Part shown: piece by piece, positions 1 to 9,641 of the stretch
Numbering within the stretch: the stretch's first letter is position 1
How the letters are laid out: each line of letters starts with the position of its first letter
NCBI GenBank assembly: GCA_016795485.1
Contig: JAEUHM010000025.1
Span: forward strand, 1-64,000
DNA from: Verrucomicrobiaceae bacterium
GTDB taxonomy: Bacteria > Verrucomicrobiota > Verrucomicrobiia > Verrucomicrobiales > Verrucomicrobiaceae
Reading direction: 5' to 3'
DNA length: 64,000 bases
Notes under the pieces: model-generated
Seen by the model: only the letters and a program-made list of their open reading frames with translations
What the model was told of the DNA's origin: nothing
Database searches by the model: none
Program-made: the position numbers and the translations under genes

Positions 1-3000
1 GCGCTTGCGGCCTTCTGCACCAGCTTGCGCACCCGCCGTCCCTGCCAGTCATAGGTGAACTTCAAGCGCAAGCGCTCAACACCTGCCGCTACTGCACTGG
101 ACGTCGTTTCCATGGAGATCAACCGGTTCTCTGCGTCCCAAACATATACCCAACGCCCGTCCTGGATCAAGTTCCCATCGTCATCGTAGAGCATGACCTC
201 GTTCTTGGGCGGGAAGTAGACAAAGCCCGTGAGTTTCTTCTGCACGGTGCCTCCTCCAGGACCTATGCCACCCTGGCTGGCGCTGACCTCCACCTTCCTC
301 CAGGCTGGGCCTGTAGCCACAGGCGCAGATGCCTCCGTGGCAAAGTCTTTTCCTTGGCGCGGTTTCATCGGCATGACGTCTGTCGCCGCTCCTGTGGCCG
401 TGCTCGACTGCTTGGCGCTCACTGACGCAGCTTCATTGGCCTGCCCCAGCAACCACCGGCGGGATGGATCAGGGTTAGTGCGGCCAAGCAGTTCATTGGC
501 GTCGTTGGCCACATAAAGAGTCACGTCGTCCCCGCCGTCAAAGCGGGTCTCGGTGGACGCCAGCCGGTTCCCAATCTCGTCATAGGCGTAGCCAAAGTCC
601 CGGCCAGGGTCTGCCGGGTCAGTGGCGGTGCTGCCTACAGGCCGCCTAGCTGCTCCCTCCACCTCCCCACGGTCATTGTACGCAAAACCCCATGCGGAGG
701 TGCCCCGCAACGCTGTGTCCCGACGGTTATTGGCGTCATACGTGTAACTCACCGTGGGGAGCGGATAACTGCCAGAAGCCAGGGGCGCGTTGCTGGTCCA
801 CGCTGCGGAGTTAATTCGGCCTCCGAGTCCAAAGTTCGTCGTTCCGCGAATCATCTCCGCGCCGTTGGCACCAGAGGAGGTCACCGTGCGGTACACGGTG
901 CTTCTTACTGCCGTGCCTAAGCCCTCATAGCTGGCCCGCGTGGTTCCTATCGTTACGTTGGACAGCAGTGAAGTACCAGGCACGTACTCTAGCGTAGTGG
1001 CACCACTCGGCATTCCTCCGCCCGTCACTGCAACAGTCTTTACACGGCCGCCATTGTCTGCGGTCCGCGTCACCGTCAGGCCTTTCAGAAGATTAGCGGC
1101 CACATTGGCATGGACAACTGCAGACATTTCTCCAGGGCGTTTGGCACTGGCATACTGGAGTGTGGTTTTGCCCACTGCGTCACTGATGACCGTGGGCTGG
1201 CCGTCGATAGCCCGTGTGATGGTGACGTCAGGCGTGGCGTCGCTGTACAACACTTTCGTCATGTTCCCAGCCAGATCATATTCATAGCGTGTTTCAATCC
1301 CACGCCCGCCGGTACGCGTCTTCATCTTGCCGGATGGATAGTAGGAGTAAGACACTGCGGACTGCGAATCCGTTTTTGAGATAAGCAGGCCAGTTGCCGG
1401 GCTGTAAGTCCACTCCGTCTGCCCGCTATTGTTTTCGTCCCGAGCAGTCACTAGAACTGTCATCATGCCGAACTCATCGTAGCCTCTGCTGATGGGATAG
1501 GTGGCAGTCCCGTTCTCATTGAGAACGTTGCCAAACCCATCGTAGTCGTACGTGATGAATGCACCGTTGGGCAAGGTCTTCTTGAACAAGCGGCCACAGC
1601 TGAGGTCATTAGTCGGATAGTACTCGTAGAGGGTCGGAGGGTTGGTCCCAACCGTCTCAGACAGCAACTGTCCGGTGGCCAAGTCATACTCATACGTGGT
1701 GGTCCCCGAAGCCGACTCTGTCACCTGGACAAGATCACCGAAGCCGTTGTAGCCGTACGTCGTCGTTGAGTTGCCCACGGTGTCTTTCCGCAGGACCAAG
1801 TGGCCTGCCAGATAGTAAGAAGTCATCACATGAGCGGCCTCTGTAGGAAGGCCCTTGCGCTTGGTGGTCACGGTTTCCGTTTTAACTCCAGTGGCCCGTG
1901 ATACCACGATCTCTGTCGTGATGATGGCTCCATCCGGCGTTTCCACCGTGGTGATGACAGGACCCGGGCCAACTGCCTCTGCAGTGATGGTCTTCATTTC
2001 CACCCCACTGGCACTCGATCCTGCCCCTGGACGAATGTCCGTGGTCACTCTCCACCACCTGCTGCCCTGCTTCACATAGGCTGTGCTTGTGGTGTGGTAC
2101 GGATCCGCAGCAGTGCGTGTACCTGTATTGTCCACGTCGAGGTATTGCCCCAGTTGCTCGTCATTCACCGGGTTCCGGATGATTCGTTGAGGTGCCATTC
2201 CAGGGCTGATCGTCGCCTCAAGGTTCCCCTCAGAGTCATAAAAAAACCGCGTCCTCACAGTAGACTCTTCATTCTCGGGGTTAGGCCTTATCTCATGCAA
2301 CACTCTGCCAGATGAAGTCTCCAGTCTTTTCACAAACCGTGGTCCTCCATCGGTGCCGTAGTAGATGGTGTGAGCGATCACGTCCAACAACCCAACGCCG
2401 GATGACTCCGCCGCGTAGTGATGGTACTCTGCAACGACACCATCGCCTTCTATGCTGTGGAGACGTCCATCACGAAAGCGCTTCACGGTTTTCTGGTGTC
2501 CGCCCGTCGTTACCTCAGTGTCAATGATGTAACCGCCGTCATAACTACGTGTGTAATCGGTTTGCACACCCATTTCGTCTGTGGTCCTGACCAAACGTCC
2601 GGCTGCGTCGTAAACATTCGTTTTGCCACGGGACACACCATGAGCTTGCCGGTGCGTTTCCACGGCAGAGTGAAAATCAGCGTATCCCCTTGCAGTAGCA
2701 CTGACGACCTGTGGAAGCTGGAAAGTTTGCCCTTCAATGGTGGCTGTAGCCGCAGTCCGCGTGGCACTTGAGCTACCGGCACTTGCCCCCGCCACCTGGA
2801 CTGTGTTCACGCCGTCGCGGTCCACATGCACGGTGGTGGAAGCGTCTGGGTAGCCCCAGGTTTCCACAACCTCACCGTTGATGTCGCGCGTCTCGATCAA
2901 CCTTCCTTCCGAGTCGTAACGGTAAGCTTCCCCTTCAAGCATAATCCATTCGAACTCACTCACGTTGGAAGTTGTTGGAACCGTGGGGAACGATTCAATG

Positions 3001-4949
3001 AAGCGCCCACGACCGAGGAGTTTGCCATCTTCGGAAAACGCGGTGATTGAAGCCAAGTTGCGATTTCCTTCGCCATCAAGGGGTTCCCAGTGTTCGGAAA
3101 TCTTGACTACGCCCCACACATCACCCGTGGAACCTGGGCCATCCTTTGTTAGCGCCCTGAGTAGCTCAACCATCGGGTCTGCATCTGCAGGAACTATGGA
3201 TTCACCTTGTTCGATATTGTTCGTCTTTCTCCCTTTGGTATCCGTTGAAGTCAAAGGTCGAAACTGACCAAACTCCATTCCCAAAGTTTCACTGGCAGTA
3301 GTGTTAGTTTGCACGAAACCCACGGCGTTTGTTGGGGAGCTAGCCAACATTAACTCAGTAGCATCACGATCCCGCAGAACCAGAGTAACATCAGTTTCCG
3401 TGATGGTCTCCTGGCTTACAATCCGGCCAAGATTGCCATCGGGAACAACGGCTCTCTTCTGGATATTGGTGGCATATCCGTCCCATGTGCGAGAAATTGT
3501 TTCCACCCAACAGGGAGAAACCAGCGCCGCTTGGGGTGACGAAGGTGAATTGAGCCACGGTTTGTACGTTGCCACCACCTCCCCGGTCACCGTATCGTAA
3601 GCATACCGGGTCCACGAGCCATCAGAGCGACTCTCCCAAATCGGTTTACCAAAGCTTGGCTTCGAACTATCCCACTCATACTCCGTCGAGCTGGTTTCCC
3701 AGGTGGTCACGGACGTTCTAACCCGATGTTCGGTCACAAAATCCTTCAATGTTGGCGTCCCCGTTTGCGTGGTGTTTAGTCGCTTGAGGACGTCAACTGT
3801 TTCGCGAACTGGCGTCCATGTGTTTGCGGCAGAGAGTCGAAACACTTTTGACGTCCGCTCAAAGGTGTTTGTGCCCCCGGTTGGAATCTCAGATACTTCA
3901 GTGCGTTCCTGCCCGTCAGCAACAAACGTTGTGGTAAAACTTCCGGTCCCGGCGTCCTTAATAGACTCATACTGTGTGGAAACTGCCTTGCCATTTACAA
4001 CCCCCGTCACATCAAACTCAAAGAAACCCGGACTCGCTTGGCGTGTGAATGTCAGATGAGTTGTGGCAAGAGTAGGGTCTAAGACAGTGAATCCGGTCGT
4101 AGTGGCAGATATCGCCGACAGAGGGTAGCACCGCATTTCAAGTTGGCCAGACGCGTTTACGCGAACGTCAACAGCCATGGCGTCGGACACGAACTGTTTC
4201 TCGGTCGCCGATGCGTATTCCGTGACGGGATCGCCAAATGCCCCGAAGTTGTCATGTTCCTGTCTCGACACTTGATTGAGTGTGAATCCATTGACCGCTT
4301 CACCGGGATCGGGAACGATAATGTTGCCCATGTGAGCGTCTAACACTTCACCGTCCAACGCTACCTTCTTGGTTCCCAGCCCAACTCCAATGATTGAACG
4401 ATCTTGGATCGTATTGCATGACGAGCACGAAGAGCTGGTGGACTCTTTCCGTACTCCTTCCCCCCGAGATACTCGCCTCTGGGATCCCTTGACGAACGAG
4501 CTGGGAGATGGTGACGCGAGGATGGCGGACGGGTCGGTTGGATCATACCTAACATTTTCCCACGGTTCGCCCCATGTCTCTCTCGCTGTGCCTGAAGTGC
4601 GTGTCCAAGTATAGTAGATAGACGCCCCGCCCCCACATCCGCCGGACAAACAATTCGGATCGGGCTTTGTTCGGACCCTGGCTCTAGTCCTCGTGTTCGT
4701 ATGTTCATTTCGGAAGGTATGATTCGATCCCCTCGCCCACTTGAGCATCGCCGCCTTCTTGTGGTATGCGCTGCTGTCACCAGGACAGCCTGCATTCGAT
4801 TCCCCGGCTATCATCGAAAGGATTAACGCTGCACGGATACTGTTAACACCCAATGCCTTTGCTAGATCGTTGATGCATCTGGCCACGTCTTGGCTCGAGA
4901 GCCTCCGCTTGTGGGGCACTGGAAGCTGGTGATTTAGGTGGCGGTTCAT
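1..4949 (-). CDS. RHS/YD-repeat protein, 3' end beyond the window
   Basis: The frame is open without a stop from an ATG at 4949 to the left edge, about 1,650 codons, so the C-terminus is missing. Many YD-type repeats are readable in the second half, such as YRYDSEGRL, NVYDAAGRLVRT, YGYNGFGDL, YEYDLAGNM and YAYDEIGNR, and FTYDWQGRRVRK lies near the edge. Such repeats form the shell of RHS proteins, which in many bacteria encapsulate a variable C-terminal toxin; here that tip lies outside the window. The N-terminal 350 residues lack clear YD repeats and include a Cys/Gly-rich patch (NCLSGGCGGG, about residue 100). A hydrophobic stretch (IRAALILSMIAG) about 38 residues in suggests a signal peptide and a later start: GTG at 4886 or TTG at 4853 would place it near the N-terminus. 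The gene lies 57 bp downstream of the Ig-repeat protein on the same strand, so co-transcription and functional pairing are likely. Export is inferred. Confidence 0.88.
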   Translation of the reverse strand, partial: MNRHLNHQLPVPHKRRLSSQDVARCINDLAKALGVNSIRAALILSMIAGESNAGCPGDSSAYHKKAAMLKWARGSNHTFRNEHTNTRTRARVRTKPDPNCLSGGCGGGASIYYTWTRTSGTARETWGEPWENVRYDPTDPSAILASPSPSSFVKGSQRRVSRGEGVRKESTSSSCSSCNTIQDRSIIGVGLGTKKVALDGEVLDAHMGNIIVPDPGEAVNGFTLNQVSRQEHDNFGAFGDPVTEYASATEKQFVSDAMAVDVRVNASGQLEMRCYPLSAISATTTGFTVLDPTLATTHLTFTRQASPGFFEFDVTGVVNGKAVSTQYESIKDAGTGSFTTTFVADGQERTEVSEIPTGGTNTFERTSKVFRLSAANTWTPVRETVDVLKRLNTTQTGTPTLKDFVTEHRVRTSVTTWETSSTEYEWDSSKPSFGKPIWESRSDGSWTRYAYDTVTGEVVATYKPWLNSPSSPQAALVSPCWVETISRTWDGYATNIQKRAVVPDGNLGRIVSQETITETDVTLVLRDRDATELMLASSPTNAVGFVQTNTTASETLGMEFGQFRPLTSTDTKGRKTNNIEQGESIVPADADPMVELLRALTKDGPGSTGDVWGVVKISEHWEPLDGEGNRNLASITAFSEDGKLLGRGRFIESFPTVPTTSNVSEFEWIMLEGEAYRYDSEGRLIETRDINGEVVETWGYPDASTTVHVDRDGVNTVQVAGASAGSSSATRTAATATIEGQTFQLPQVVSATARGYADFHSAVETHRQAHGVSRGKTNVYDAAGRLVRTTDEMGVQTDYTRSYDGGYIIDTEVTTGGHQKTVKRFRDGRLHSIEGDGVVAEYHHYAAESSGVGLLDVIAHTIYYGTDGGPRFVKRLETSSGRVLHEIRPNPENEESTVRTRFFYDSEGNLEATISPGMAPQRIIRNPVNDEQLGQYLDVDNTGTRTAADPYHTTSTAYVKQGSRWWRVTTDIRPGAGSSASGVEMKTITAEAVGPGPVITTVETPDGAIITTEIVVSRATGVKTETVTTKRKGLPTEAAHVMTSYYLAGHLVLRKDTVGNSTTTYGYNGFGDLVQVTESASGTTTYEYDLATGQLLSETVGTNPPTLYEYYPTNDLSCGRLFKKTLPNGAFITYDYDGFGNVLNENGTATYPISRGYDEFGMMTVLVTARDENNSGQTEWTYSPATGLLISKTDSQSAVSYSYYPSGKMKTRTGGRGIETRYEYDLAGNMTKVLYSDATPDVTITRAIDGQPTVISDAVGKTTLQYASAKRPGEMSAVVHANVAANLLKGLTVTRTADNGGRVKTVAVTGGGMPSGATTLEYVPGTSLLSNVTIGTTRASYEGLGTAVRSTVYRTVTSSGANGAEMIRGTTNFGLGGRINSAAWTSNAPLASGSYPLPTVSYTYDANNRRDTALRGTSAWGFAYNDRGEVEGAARRPVGSTATDPADPGRDFGYAYDEIGNRLASTETRFDGGDDVTLYVANDANELLGRTNPDPSRRWLLGQANEAASVSAKQSSTATGAATDVMPMKPRQGKDFATEASAPVATGPAWRKVEVSASQGGIGPGGGTVQKKLTGFVYFPPKNEVMLYDDDGNLIQDGRWVYVWDAENRLISMETTSSAVAAGVERLRLKFTYDWQGRRVRKLVQKAAS

Positions 4950-5006
4950 ATTGAGTTTTAAAGGATGTGATTAGTGAGTCGCGGTCTACTGTCATTCCAG
5001 AGGCCT

Positions 5007-7811
5007 CTAAGGACCGGCAGTCTCTTCTTCGGTGCTTTCCACGACCGTAGACACTGAAAAACCCAACAGCGATGCTGCATAACTTTGCCCATCAAGCGGA
5101 TCATCCCCGACGGTTACCTCAGTGCCATCAACAACACCATCTCCATCCGTGTCGGCTAACAGTGGATTTGTTCCAATCTGGCGTTCAAAACCATCCGTTA
5201 ATCCGTCCCCGTCAGTATCAACCACGTCGGGTGCGCTGCCGTTCGCGATCTCGTCGGCATCTGAGAGACCATCCCCATCTGTATCTGAGCCTCCTCCCAA
5301 CCGCATCCCAGTCGTCTCGCCGTTTGTGGAGAGGGCTGAGAAAGTAGCGCTGACCAGCAACGGCAGCGGTGCCGAAGTCTCGTAGGCTAGGCGAGCCTCG
5401 CCTTGGGGACTGGTCACTAGTTGGGCAGAATGGCCATGACCGGGTGTATGCCCGTCGAATGGCCAGATTTGACTGGCGTAGTTCTGCCCGTCCACCTGAA
5501 TTTCAGCGCCACCTGCAGGTCCCCAGGTTTCATTAGCGCCTCGGATTTCGGTTGAACCTCTGCGCTTCTCAATCGTCCACGTTCCGTACTCCGCACGTGT
5601 TATGATGACGGGACGGTCACTGTCCTCATCTTCCAACGTTAGACGGAGGCCCTCGCCCTCTCCCACGGCATACCACTCCGGTTCACCATTACTGGGTGGG
5701 ACAAGTTGGAAGACCGTCGTTGCTGTCGTAGCTAGGAAGTTGGCGGTGACTTGTATCCGGGCCGAGTCATACCCCATGGTGACAGTGGTGCTGGCGCTGC
5801 CGTTCTCATCTGTTGGGATGTTAGTGGTGGCGGACAAACTGGCATTGGCATAAGGACTCGGCAGCATATCCTCTGGATGCACGGCAAAGCTCACAGTGGC
5901 ATCCAGAGCGGTGCCGTCTGAGATGAACCGGCGTTGCGGTGGGCTGCCACGATTTCCAGTCCAAATCTCCCATTCCGTAAAATGCACTGTCACTCCAAGT
6001 TCAGCGGTGGCGTTTTCTGCCAGTTCGATGGGTCCTTCATGACTGCGCACCAGTGTTATGGTCGTTTCGTTACCCGCTAACTCCCAGAACTCACCTTCTT
6101 GCACGGTGATATTTGCGATGAGGGTGTCCCCTGGATTTTCGGGATTGGGTGCTGACACCTGCACCGTAGCCGTGCCGGAGTTCACCGCGCCCATGGTGAA
6201 CACCTTGCTTCCTGGAATGGCGATGTAGTCCTGCGCTCCCTCGTCCCATGGGTCTGAAAGACCAGCCGTCCCGGAAGTAACCGTGAAGGTGATGTTCTCA
6301 GTTGTAGTGCTGCCGCCTTCGAGTGGCTCGGTGTAAGTGTTGCCCAAGTTGCTGGTCCAGGCACGAGTCCAAGTGGTTTGCACCTCTGCGCTAAGTGTGG
6401 TGCTCTCGCCGGGTGACACCTCTGTATTGGCTGAGGTAACGAGCACGGTATTTGATGAATCCACATAGTCGTTCCACGTCTCTTCAGCCGGTGAGAAGGT
6501 AATCGGCTCAGTAGCAAGGCTTCCCAGAACAAATGCGGCATTCACTTCAGATGCCAGTTGTCCCATGGTCAGTGTAGTGCTGAACGTCCCGTCGTATTCT
6601 GTCAGAGGACTTTCATTGGAGAGCGTGGCATCTCCTCCAGTAGCTATGCTAAAATCAATACTGACTCCGGGAGCGGGTTCCCAGAGTTCATCGGTAGAAG
6701 TGTTGCCGTATTGGTCGGTGTAGGTGTTGTAGGTAACCCAGAAGAGCGTGCCCAGCACTTGGCGTGTCTGATTGGGTATGACATCTCCCATGCTACCATC
6801 TGACCAGAGGCCAGAAATCACCCATTGACTGGTGGTGTTAGTCAACTGCCAGTTGGATTCTGGCTGGCCTTGCATCACGACGGAGGTGCTCGTGGAGTCT
6901 GTTCCCGCATAAATAACTTCCAACTGCACCAAGGTGGGCAAATCTCCCATCGTAAAGGTGGTGGATGACGTCCCATTGGGCTCCGTGCTATTGGAAAGAG
7001 TGCCGCCTACGTTGATGGTTGCAGCGGTGGAATCTGCCAGTGTCCCAAAAGTGCCAGGATGCTCAGACGGGTTGTATTGAGGATCACCCGGAGCCAACGA
7101 CCAGGACACACTGGCACTCGAAGCATCCGCTGTGTTGTAGTTCACACTGCGAGTGTTGCCAAAGTTGGAGGTCTGGACGGTGAAGGTGGTGTACTGCACA
7201 TGCACGGTCATCTGGCGCTGGTCGCCATAGGAGAGATTTGCCGTGCCTCCATTCACGGAGAGATTGGCGGTGACGTAGCCCTGCTGTGCGGTATCAGTCC
7301 ACTCTTCCTCCGGCGCGGGAGGCGTGAAGGTAGCAGAGGCCGTGGCACTGGCCCCGTCCTTGGTGGCGGTGATCTCCAGCACGGACTCCGCATTTCCCAT
7401 GGTGAAAGTGGTGGCATGCTGCCCCTGGGCATCACTCTCGGTCGCTGCGGATGTAGCGCTGCCATCTGCTGAGACGGAGGCACTGATGGAGGCACCCTCC
7501 ACTGCCACAACGGTTTCTGGTCCACTCACCCAAATACCGTTTTCAATCCAAGTCAGCCAAGTGACACGCTCCACCAGGGCTGTGACCGTGCGAGTGTTTC
7601 CTGCGGGAACTTCTGCTGCTGACCCACCACCGATGGTGAGGGTGACCCGCAGCAGAGATTCCTCAATAGGATCATCCGCCTGCAAACCACCACTAACAGG
7701 CAGCAGGCAAAGTGTGCCGATCAAGTAGCCGTGCAGTAGCCAAGCACTGCGGGATAACCTCCGAAAAAACGGCAATGGTGCTGGAGACCGATGTCTGTCA
7801 GGTAAGTTCAT
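5007..7811 (-). CDS. Secreted Ig-like repeat protein with C-terminal TSP3-type calcium repeats
   Basis: This is a 934-residue protein from the ATG at 7811. The frame is open 54 codons further upstream, but the N-terminal signal (FFRRLSRSAWLLHGYLIGTL, cleavage near GGLQA-DD) fits the start at 7811. The body consists of about six tandem modules of 100-130 residues. Each ends with a strand carrying a T-M-G motif (TTFTMG, TTLTMG, KVFTMG, TTVTMG), and the next begins with a W-rich strand (EEWTD, SNWQL, ETWND, EFWEL, PEWYA), as in bacterial Ig-like (Big/invasin) folds. The C-terminus has three DxDGDGxxD-type repeats (DTDGDGLSD, DTDGDGLTD, DTDGDGVVD), calcium-binding thrombospondin type-3-like motifs. 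A surface stalk or adhesin is the natural inference. It lies immediately upstream of the RHS gene and is probably transcribed with it. No enzymatic motif is visible. Confidence 0.85.
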   Translation of the reverse strand: MNLPDRHRSPAPLPFFRRLSRSAWLLHGYLIGTLCLLPVSGGLQADDPIEESLLRVTLTIGGGSAAEVPAGNTRTVTALVERVTWLTWIENGIWVSGPETVVAVEGASISASVSADGSATSAATESDAQGQHATTFTMGNAESVLEITATKDGASATASATFTPPAPEEEWTDTAQQGYVTANLSVNGGTANLSYGDQRQMTVHVQYTTFTVQTSNFGNTRSVNYNTADASSASVSWSLAPGDPQYNPSEHPGTFGTLADSTAATINVGGTLSNSTEPNGTSSTTFTMGDLPTLVQLEVIYAGTDSTSTSVVMQGQPESNWQLTNTTSQWVISGLWSDGSMGDVIPNQTRQVLGTLFWVTYNTYTDQYGNTSTDELWEPAPGVSIDFSIATGGDATLSNESPLTEYDGTFSTTLTMGQLASEVNAAFVLGSLATEPITFSPAEETWNDYVDSSNTVLVTSANTEVSPGESTTLSAEVQTTWTRAWTSNLGNTYTEPLEGGSTTTENITFTVTSGTAGLSDPWDEGAQDYIAIPGSKVFTMGAVNSGTATVQVSAPNPENPGDTLIANITVQEGEFWELAGNETTITLVRSHEGPIELAENATAELGVTVHFTEWEIWTGNRGSPPQRRFISDGTALDATVSFAVHPEDMLPSPYANASLSATTNIPTDENGSASTTVTMGYDSARIQVTANFLATTATTVFQLVPPSNGEPEWYAVGEGEGLRLTLEDEDSDRPVIITRAEYGTWTIEKRRGSTEIRGANETWGPAGGAEIQVDGQNYASQIWPFDGHTPGHGHSAQLVTSPQGEARLAYETSAPLPLLVSATFSALSTNGETTGMRLGGGSDTDGDGLSDADEIANGSAPDVVDTDGDGLTDGFERQIGTNPLLADTDGDGVVDGTEVTVGDDPLDGQSYAASLLGFSVSTVVESTEEETAGP

Positions 7812-8325
7812 AGCGCGGAATAGGCTGACGGTGGCGTAGGACGCAGTCCCCGCAGAGGCGCAAGTGACGCCCGAACGGGGCGATGACGTGCTAAAGAAAT
7901 GAAATTTCTGGTTAAATTGCAAGACTCTTTTTGTGAAAAGATGGATTTTGGTCTCAGTGCCTTGTAAAATCAAGCAAGGGGAGAGGTTCCTGCCGCTCCG
8001 TTCTAGCTTGTTGAGTTATCTTGATTGGTGAATGGTCAGCCAGGATGAAGCCGACGGATCGTGGTTCGGTCCCGCCCTGTGCGAGACGCTTGCGGGAGGG
8101 CAAGGTTGTCCGCGCTCCTTTAAATCAGCGAGACACCTGTTCCCCATGCTTTGTTCCATGCTGTTTCTGAGGAAGAAGGGCCTGGGGTTTTTGTTATTGG
8201 TTCGCCGGCGGGACGCCAGCGCTCCCTTTTCTGCGAGGGTTCGCATTCTTGACGTGGGCGTTACAAACGAAGGGGCTTGACGGGCTGGCGGGGGCTTGGA
8301 ATGGGCTTTTCAGCGCGCTGGCTTG

Positions 8326-8404
8326 GGTCTCAAACGATTTTTAAGACCTTTGGATTGAGAAATACGAGCTATGGAAAATGAAATCAGAGGTCTCAAACGG
8401 TTTT
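8326..8404. repeat. Two copies of a 16-bp near-identical repeat flanking the tandem array
   Basis: GGTCTCAAACGATTTT at 8326-8341 recurs as GGTCTCAAACGGTTTT at 8389-8404, with one mismatch. The offset is 63 bp, exactly three periods of the adjoining 21-bp array. The second copy ends just before the array starts. Function unknown. Confidence 0.6.
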
Positions 8405-8409
8405 CCATG

Positions 8410-8667
8410 GGTATTGCTCGGCGTCCGATAGGTATTGCTCGGCGTCCGATAGGTATTGCTCGGCGTCCGATAGGTATTGCTCGCCGTCCGATGGGTATTG
8501 CTCGCCGTCCGATGGGTATTGCTCGGCGTCCGATGGGTATTGCTCGCCGTCCAATAGGTATTGCTCGCCGTCCGATGGGTATTGCTCGCCGTCCGATGGG
8601 TATTGCTCGCCGTCCAATAGGTATTGCTCGCCGTCCGATGGGTATTGCTCGCCGTCCGATGGGTATC
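8410..8667. repeat. 21-bp tandem repeat array, 12 units plus a partial unit
   Basis: Twelve contiguous 21-bp units run from 8410 to 8661, with a 6-base remnant to 8667. Each unit is GGTATTGCTCG, then S (G or C), then CGTCC, then RATR. Units 1-3 are identical (GGCG, GATA type). Later units are mostly of the GCCG, GATG type, with CCAATA at units 7 and 10. Units 7-9 and 10-12 are identical 63-bp blocks, so the array has also grown by three-unit duplication. There are no spacers, so it is a minisatellite and not a CRISPR. Translation would give heptapeptides (PIGRRAI on the minus strand), but no ribosome site or family supports a product. Confidence 0.9.
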
Positions 8668-8865
8668 AGACCCATGGGGTATCCGTAGCGAGTATGACGG
8701 ATCATGATTGAATGAAAAGCGGGGGCTCGCTTCTCAAGCAGGATAGGCATGGGCGGGTGAGAGCGACGAAGCAGTAGCGAGGCTAGGCGTTAGCGGAGTT
8801 TGTGCGCTCAGGGAGCGTAGCCTGCCAAGTGCCCTGTATTGACTCAGCCGTAGGCGGCTGGTCTT

Positions 8866-8903
8866 TGCTTCAAGCTGCCTGAAGGATCAGGCAGCTTGAA
8901 GCA
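8866..8903 (-). terminator. Hairpin downstream of sodA, probable transcription terminator
   Basis: A perfect 17-bp inverted repeat (8866-8882 with 8887-8903, 4-base loop) begins 10 bp past the sodA stop. It is strong enough for a terminator stem or an mRNA 3' stabiliser. Neither side has a clear T-run, so intrinsic termination is inferred, not shown. Confidence 0.6.
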
Positions 8904-8912
8904 GGAGTAACT

Positions 8913-9524
8913 TTACTTGGCAGCCGCAAAGCGCTCTGCCACGGCGGTCCAGTTCACCACATTCCACCATGCGGCGATGTAGTCAGGACGCTTGTTCTGA
9001 TACTTGAGGTAGTAGGCATGCTCCCACACGTCCAAGCCCAGCAGTGGAGTGCCGGAGCCGTCCATGAGCGGATTGTCCTGGTTAGGAGTGGAAGTGATGG
9101 ACACTTTGCCATCTTTCGCCACGAGCCATGCCCAGCCGGAGCCGAACCGGCCCACGCCTGCCTTGGCAAAGGCTTCCTTGAACGCATCAAAGGAACCGAA
9201 AGCGGCATTGATGGCGTCTGCCAGAGCACCTGACGGAGCACCGCCTGCATTGGGGCCCATGATGTTCCAGAACAAGGTGTGGTTGTAGTGACCGCCACCG
9301 TTGTTGCGAACCGCTCCACGGATGTCTTCAGGCACGGAGTTGATGTTTTTGCAGAGGTCTTCAATCGACATCGCTTCAAGGTCAGCCTTGCCAGCAATGG
9401 CATTGTTCAGATTGGTCACATAAGCATTGTGATGGCGACCATGATGGATGTCCATCGTAGTAGCGTCGATATGAGGCTCGAGTGCGGCCTTGTCATAGGG
9501 AAGTGCGGGTAAAGTGTGGGCCAT
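8913..9524 (-). CDS. sodA: Superoxide dismutase, Mn/Fe family
   Basis: This enzyme converts superoxide to oxygen and hydrogen peroxide in the cytoplasm. From the ATG at 9524 it has 203 residues, the family's normal length, and starts with the typical [10 protein letters not shown]. The frame is open 18 codons further upstream, but that part is not conserved. The metal ligands are visible: His in the first helical hairpin ([10 protein letters not shown]), His in NHTLFW, and Asp and His in [20 protein letters not shown] and [10 protein letters not shown] resemble Mn-type (SodA) enzymes more than Fe-type, although metal use cannot be fixed from sequence. A hairpin follows the stop codon. The gene is divergent from the permease/DUF1980 operon across a 117-bp intergenic space in which I could not recognise a Fur or Zur box. 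Confidence 0.95.
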   Translation of the reverse strand: MAHTLPALPYDKAALEPHIDATTMDIHHGRHHNAYVTNLNNAIAGKADLEAMSIEDLCKNINSVPEDIRGAVRNNGGGHYNHTLFWNIMGPNAGGAPSGALADAINAAFGSFDAFKEAFAKAGVGRFGSGWAWLVAKDGKVSITSTPNQDNPLMDGSGTPLLGLDVWEHAYYLKYQNKRPDYIAAWWNVVNWTAVAERFAAAK

Positions 9525-9641
9525 GGTAATTGATATTGGGTGAGGGTGGGTTGATAGCTGCATTACGAGCGCGGGCAAGCGCAGGATGTGAGCGAAATGC
9601 CTGCTTGAAGCCTAGCCAGGGGCGCGTTTTGGTCAGGTCAC

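Larger units (their letters stand above)
7812..8912. other. Gene-free region between the Ig-repeat protein and sodA
   Basis: I see no credible protein gene here. Bases 7812-8000 are the 5' flank of the Ig-repeat gene and presumably contain its promoter. The middle holds a 21-bp tandem array (8410-8667), preceded by a 16-bp near-repeat at 8326 and 8389. The right end holds a strong hairpin after sodA (8866-8903). Several frames are open through the array, but only because its period is a multiple of three and the unit lacks stops. Confidence 0.7.

Noticed and set aside
7812-7973. A 54-codon extension of the Ig-repeat protein
   Set aside because: It would bury the signal peptide inside the protein; the sequence is not conserved-looking, and the ATG at 7811 places the signal correctly.
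8410-8667. CRISPR array
   Set aside because: Units are directly contiguous without spacers, the unit is only 21 bp, and no cas genes are present.
8310-8750. Long open frames on both strands through the 21-bp array (PIGRRAI and GIARRPM heptads)
   Set aside because: A stop-free repeat with a period divisible by three opens several frames at once. There is no ribosome site, no family and no preferred strand.
9525-9641. Fur/Zur/MntR box between sodA and the permease
   Set aside because: No convincing palindrome matching the known consensus sequences could be seen by eye.
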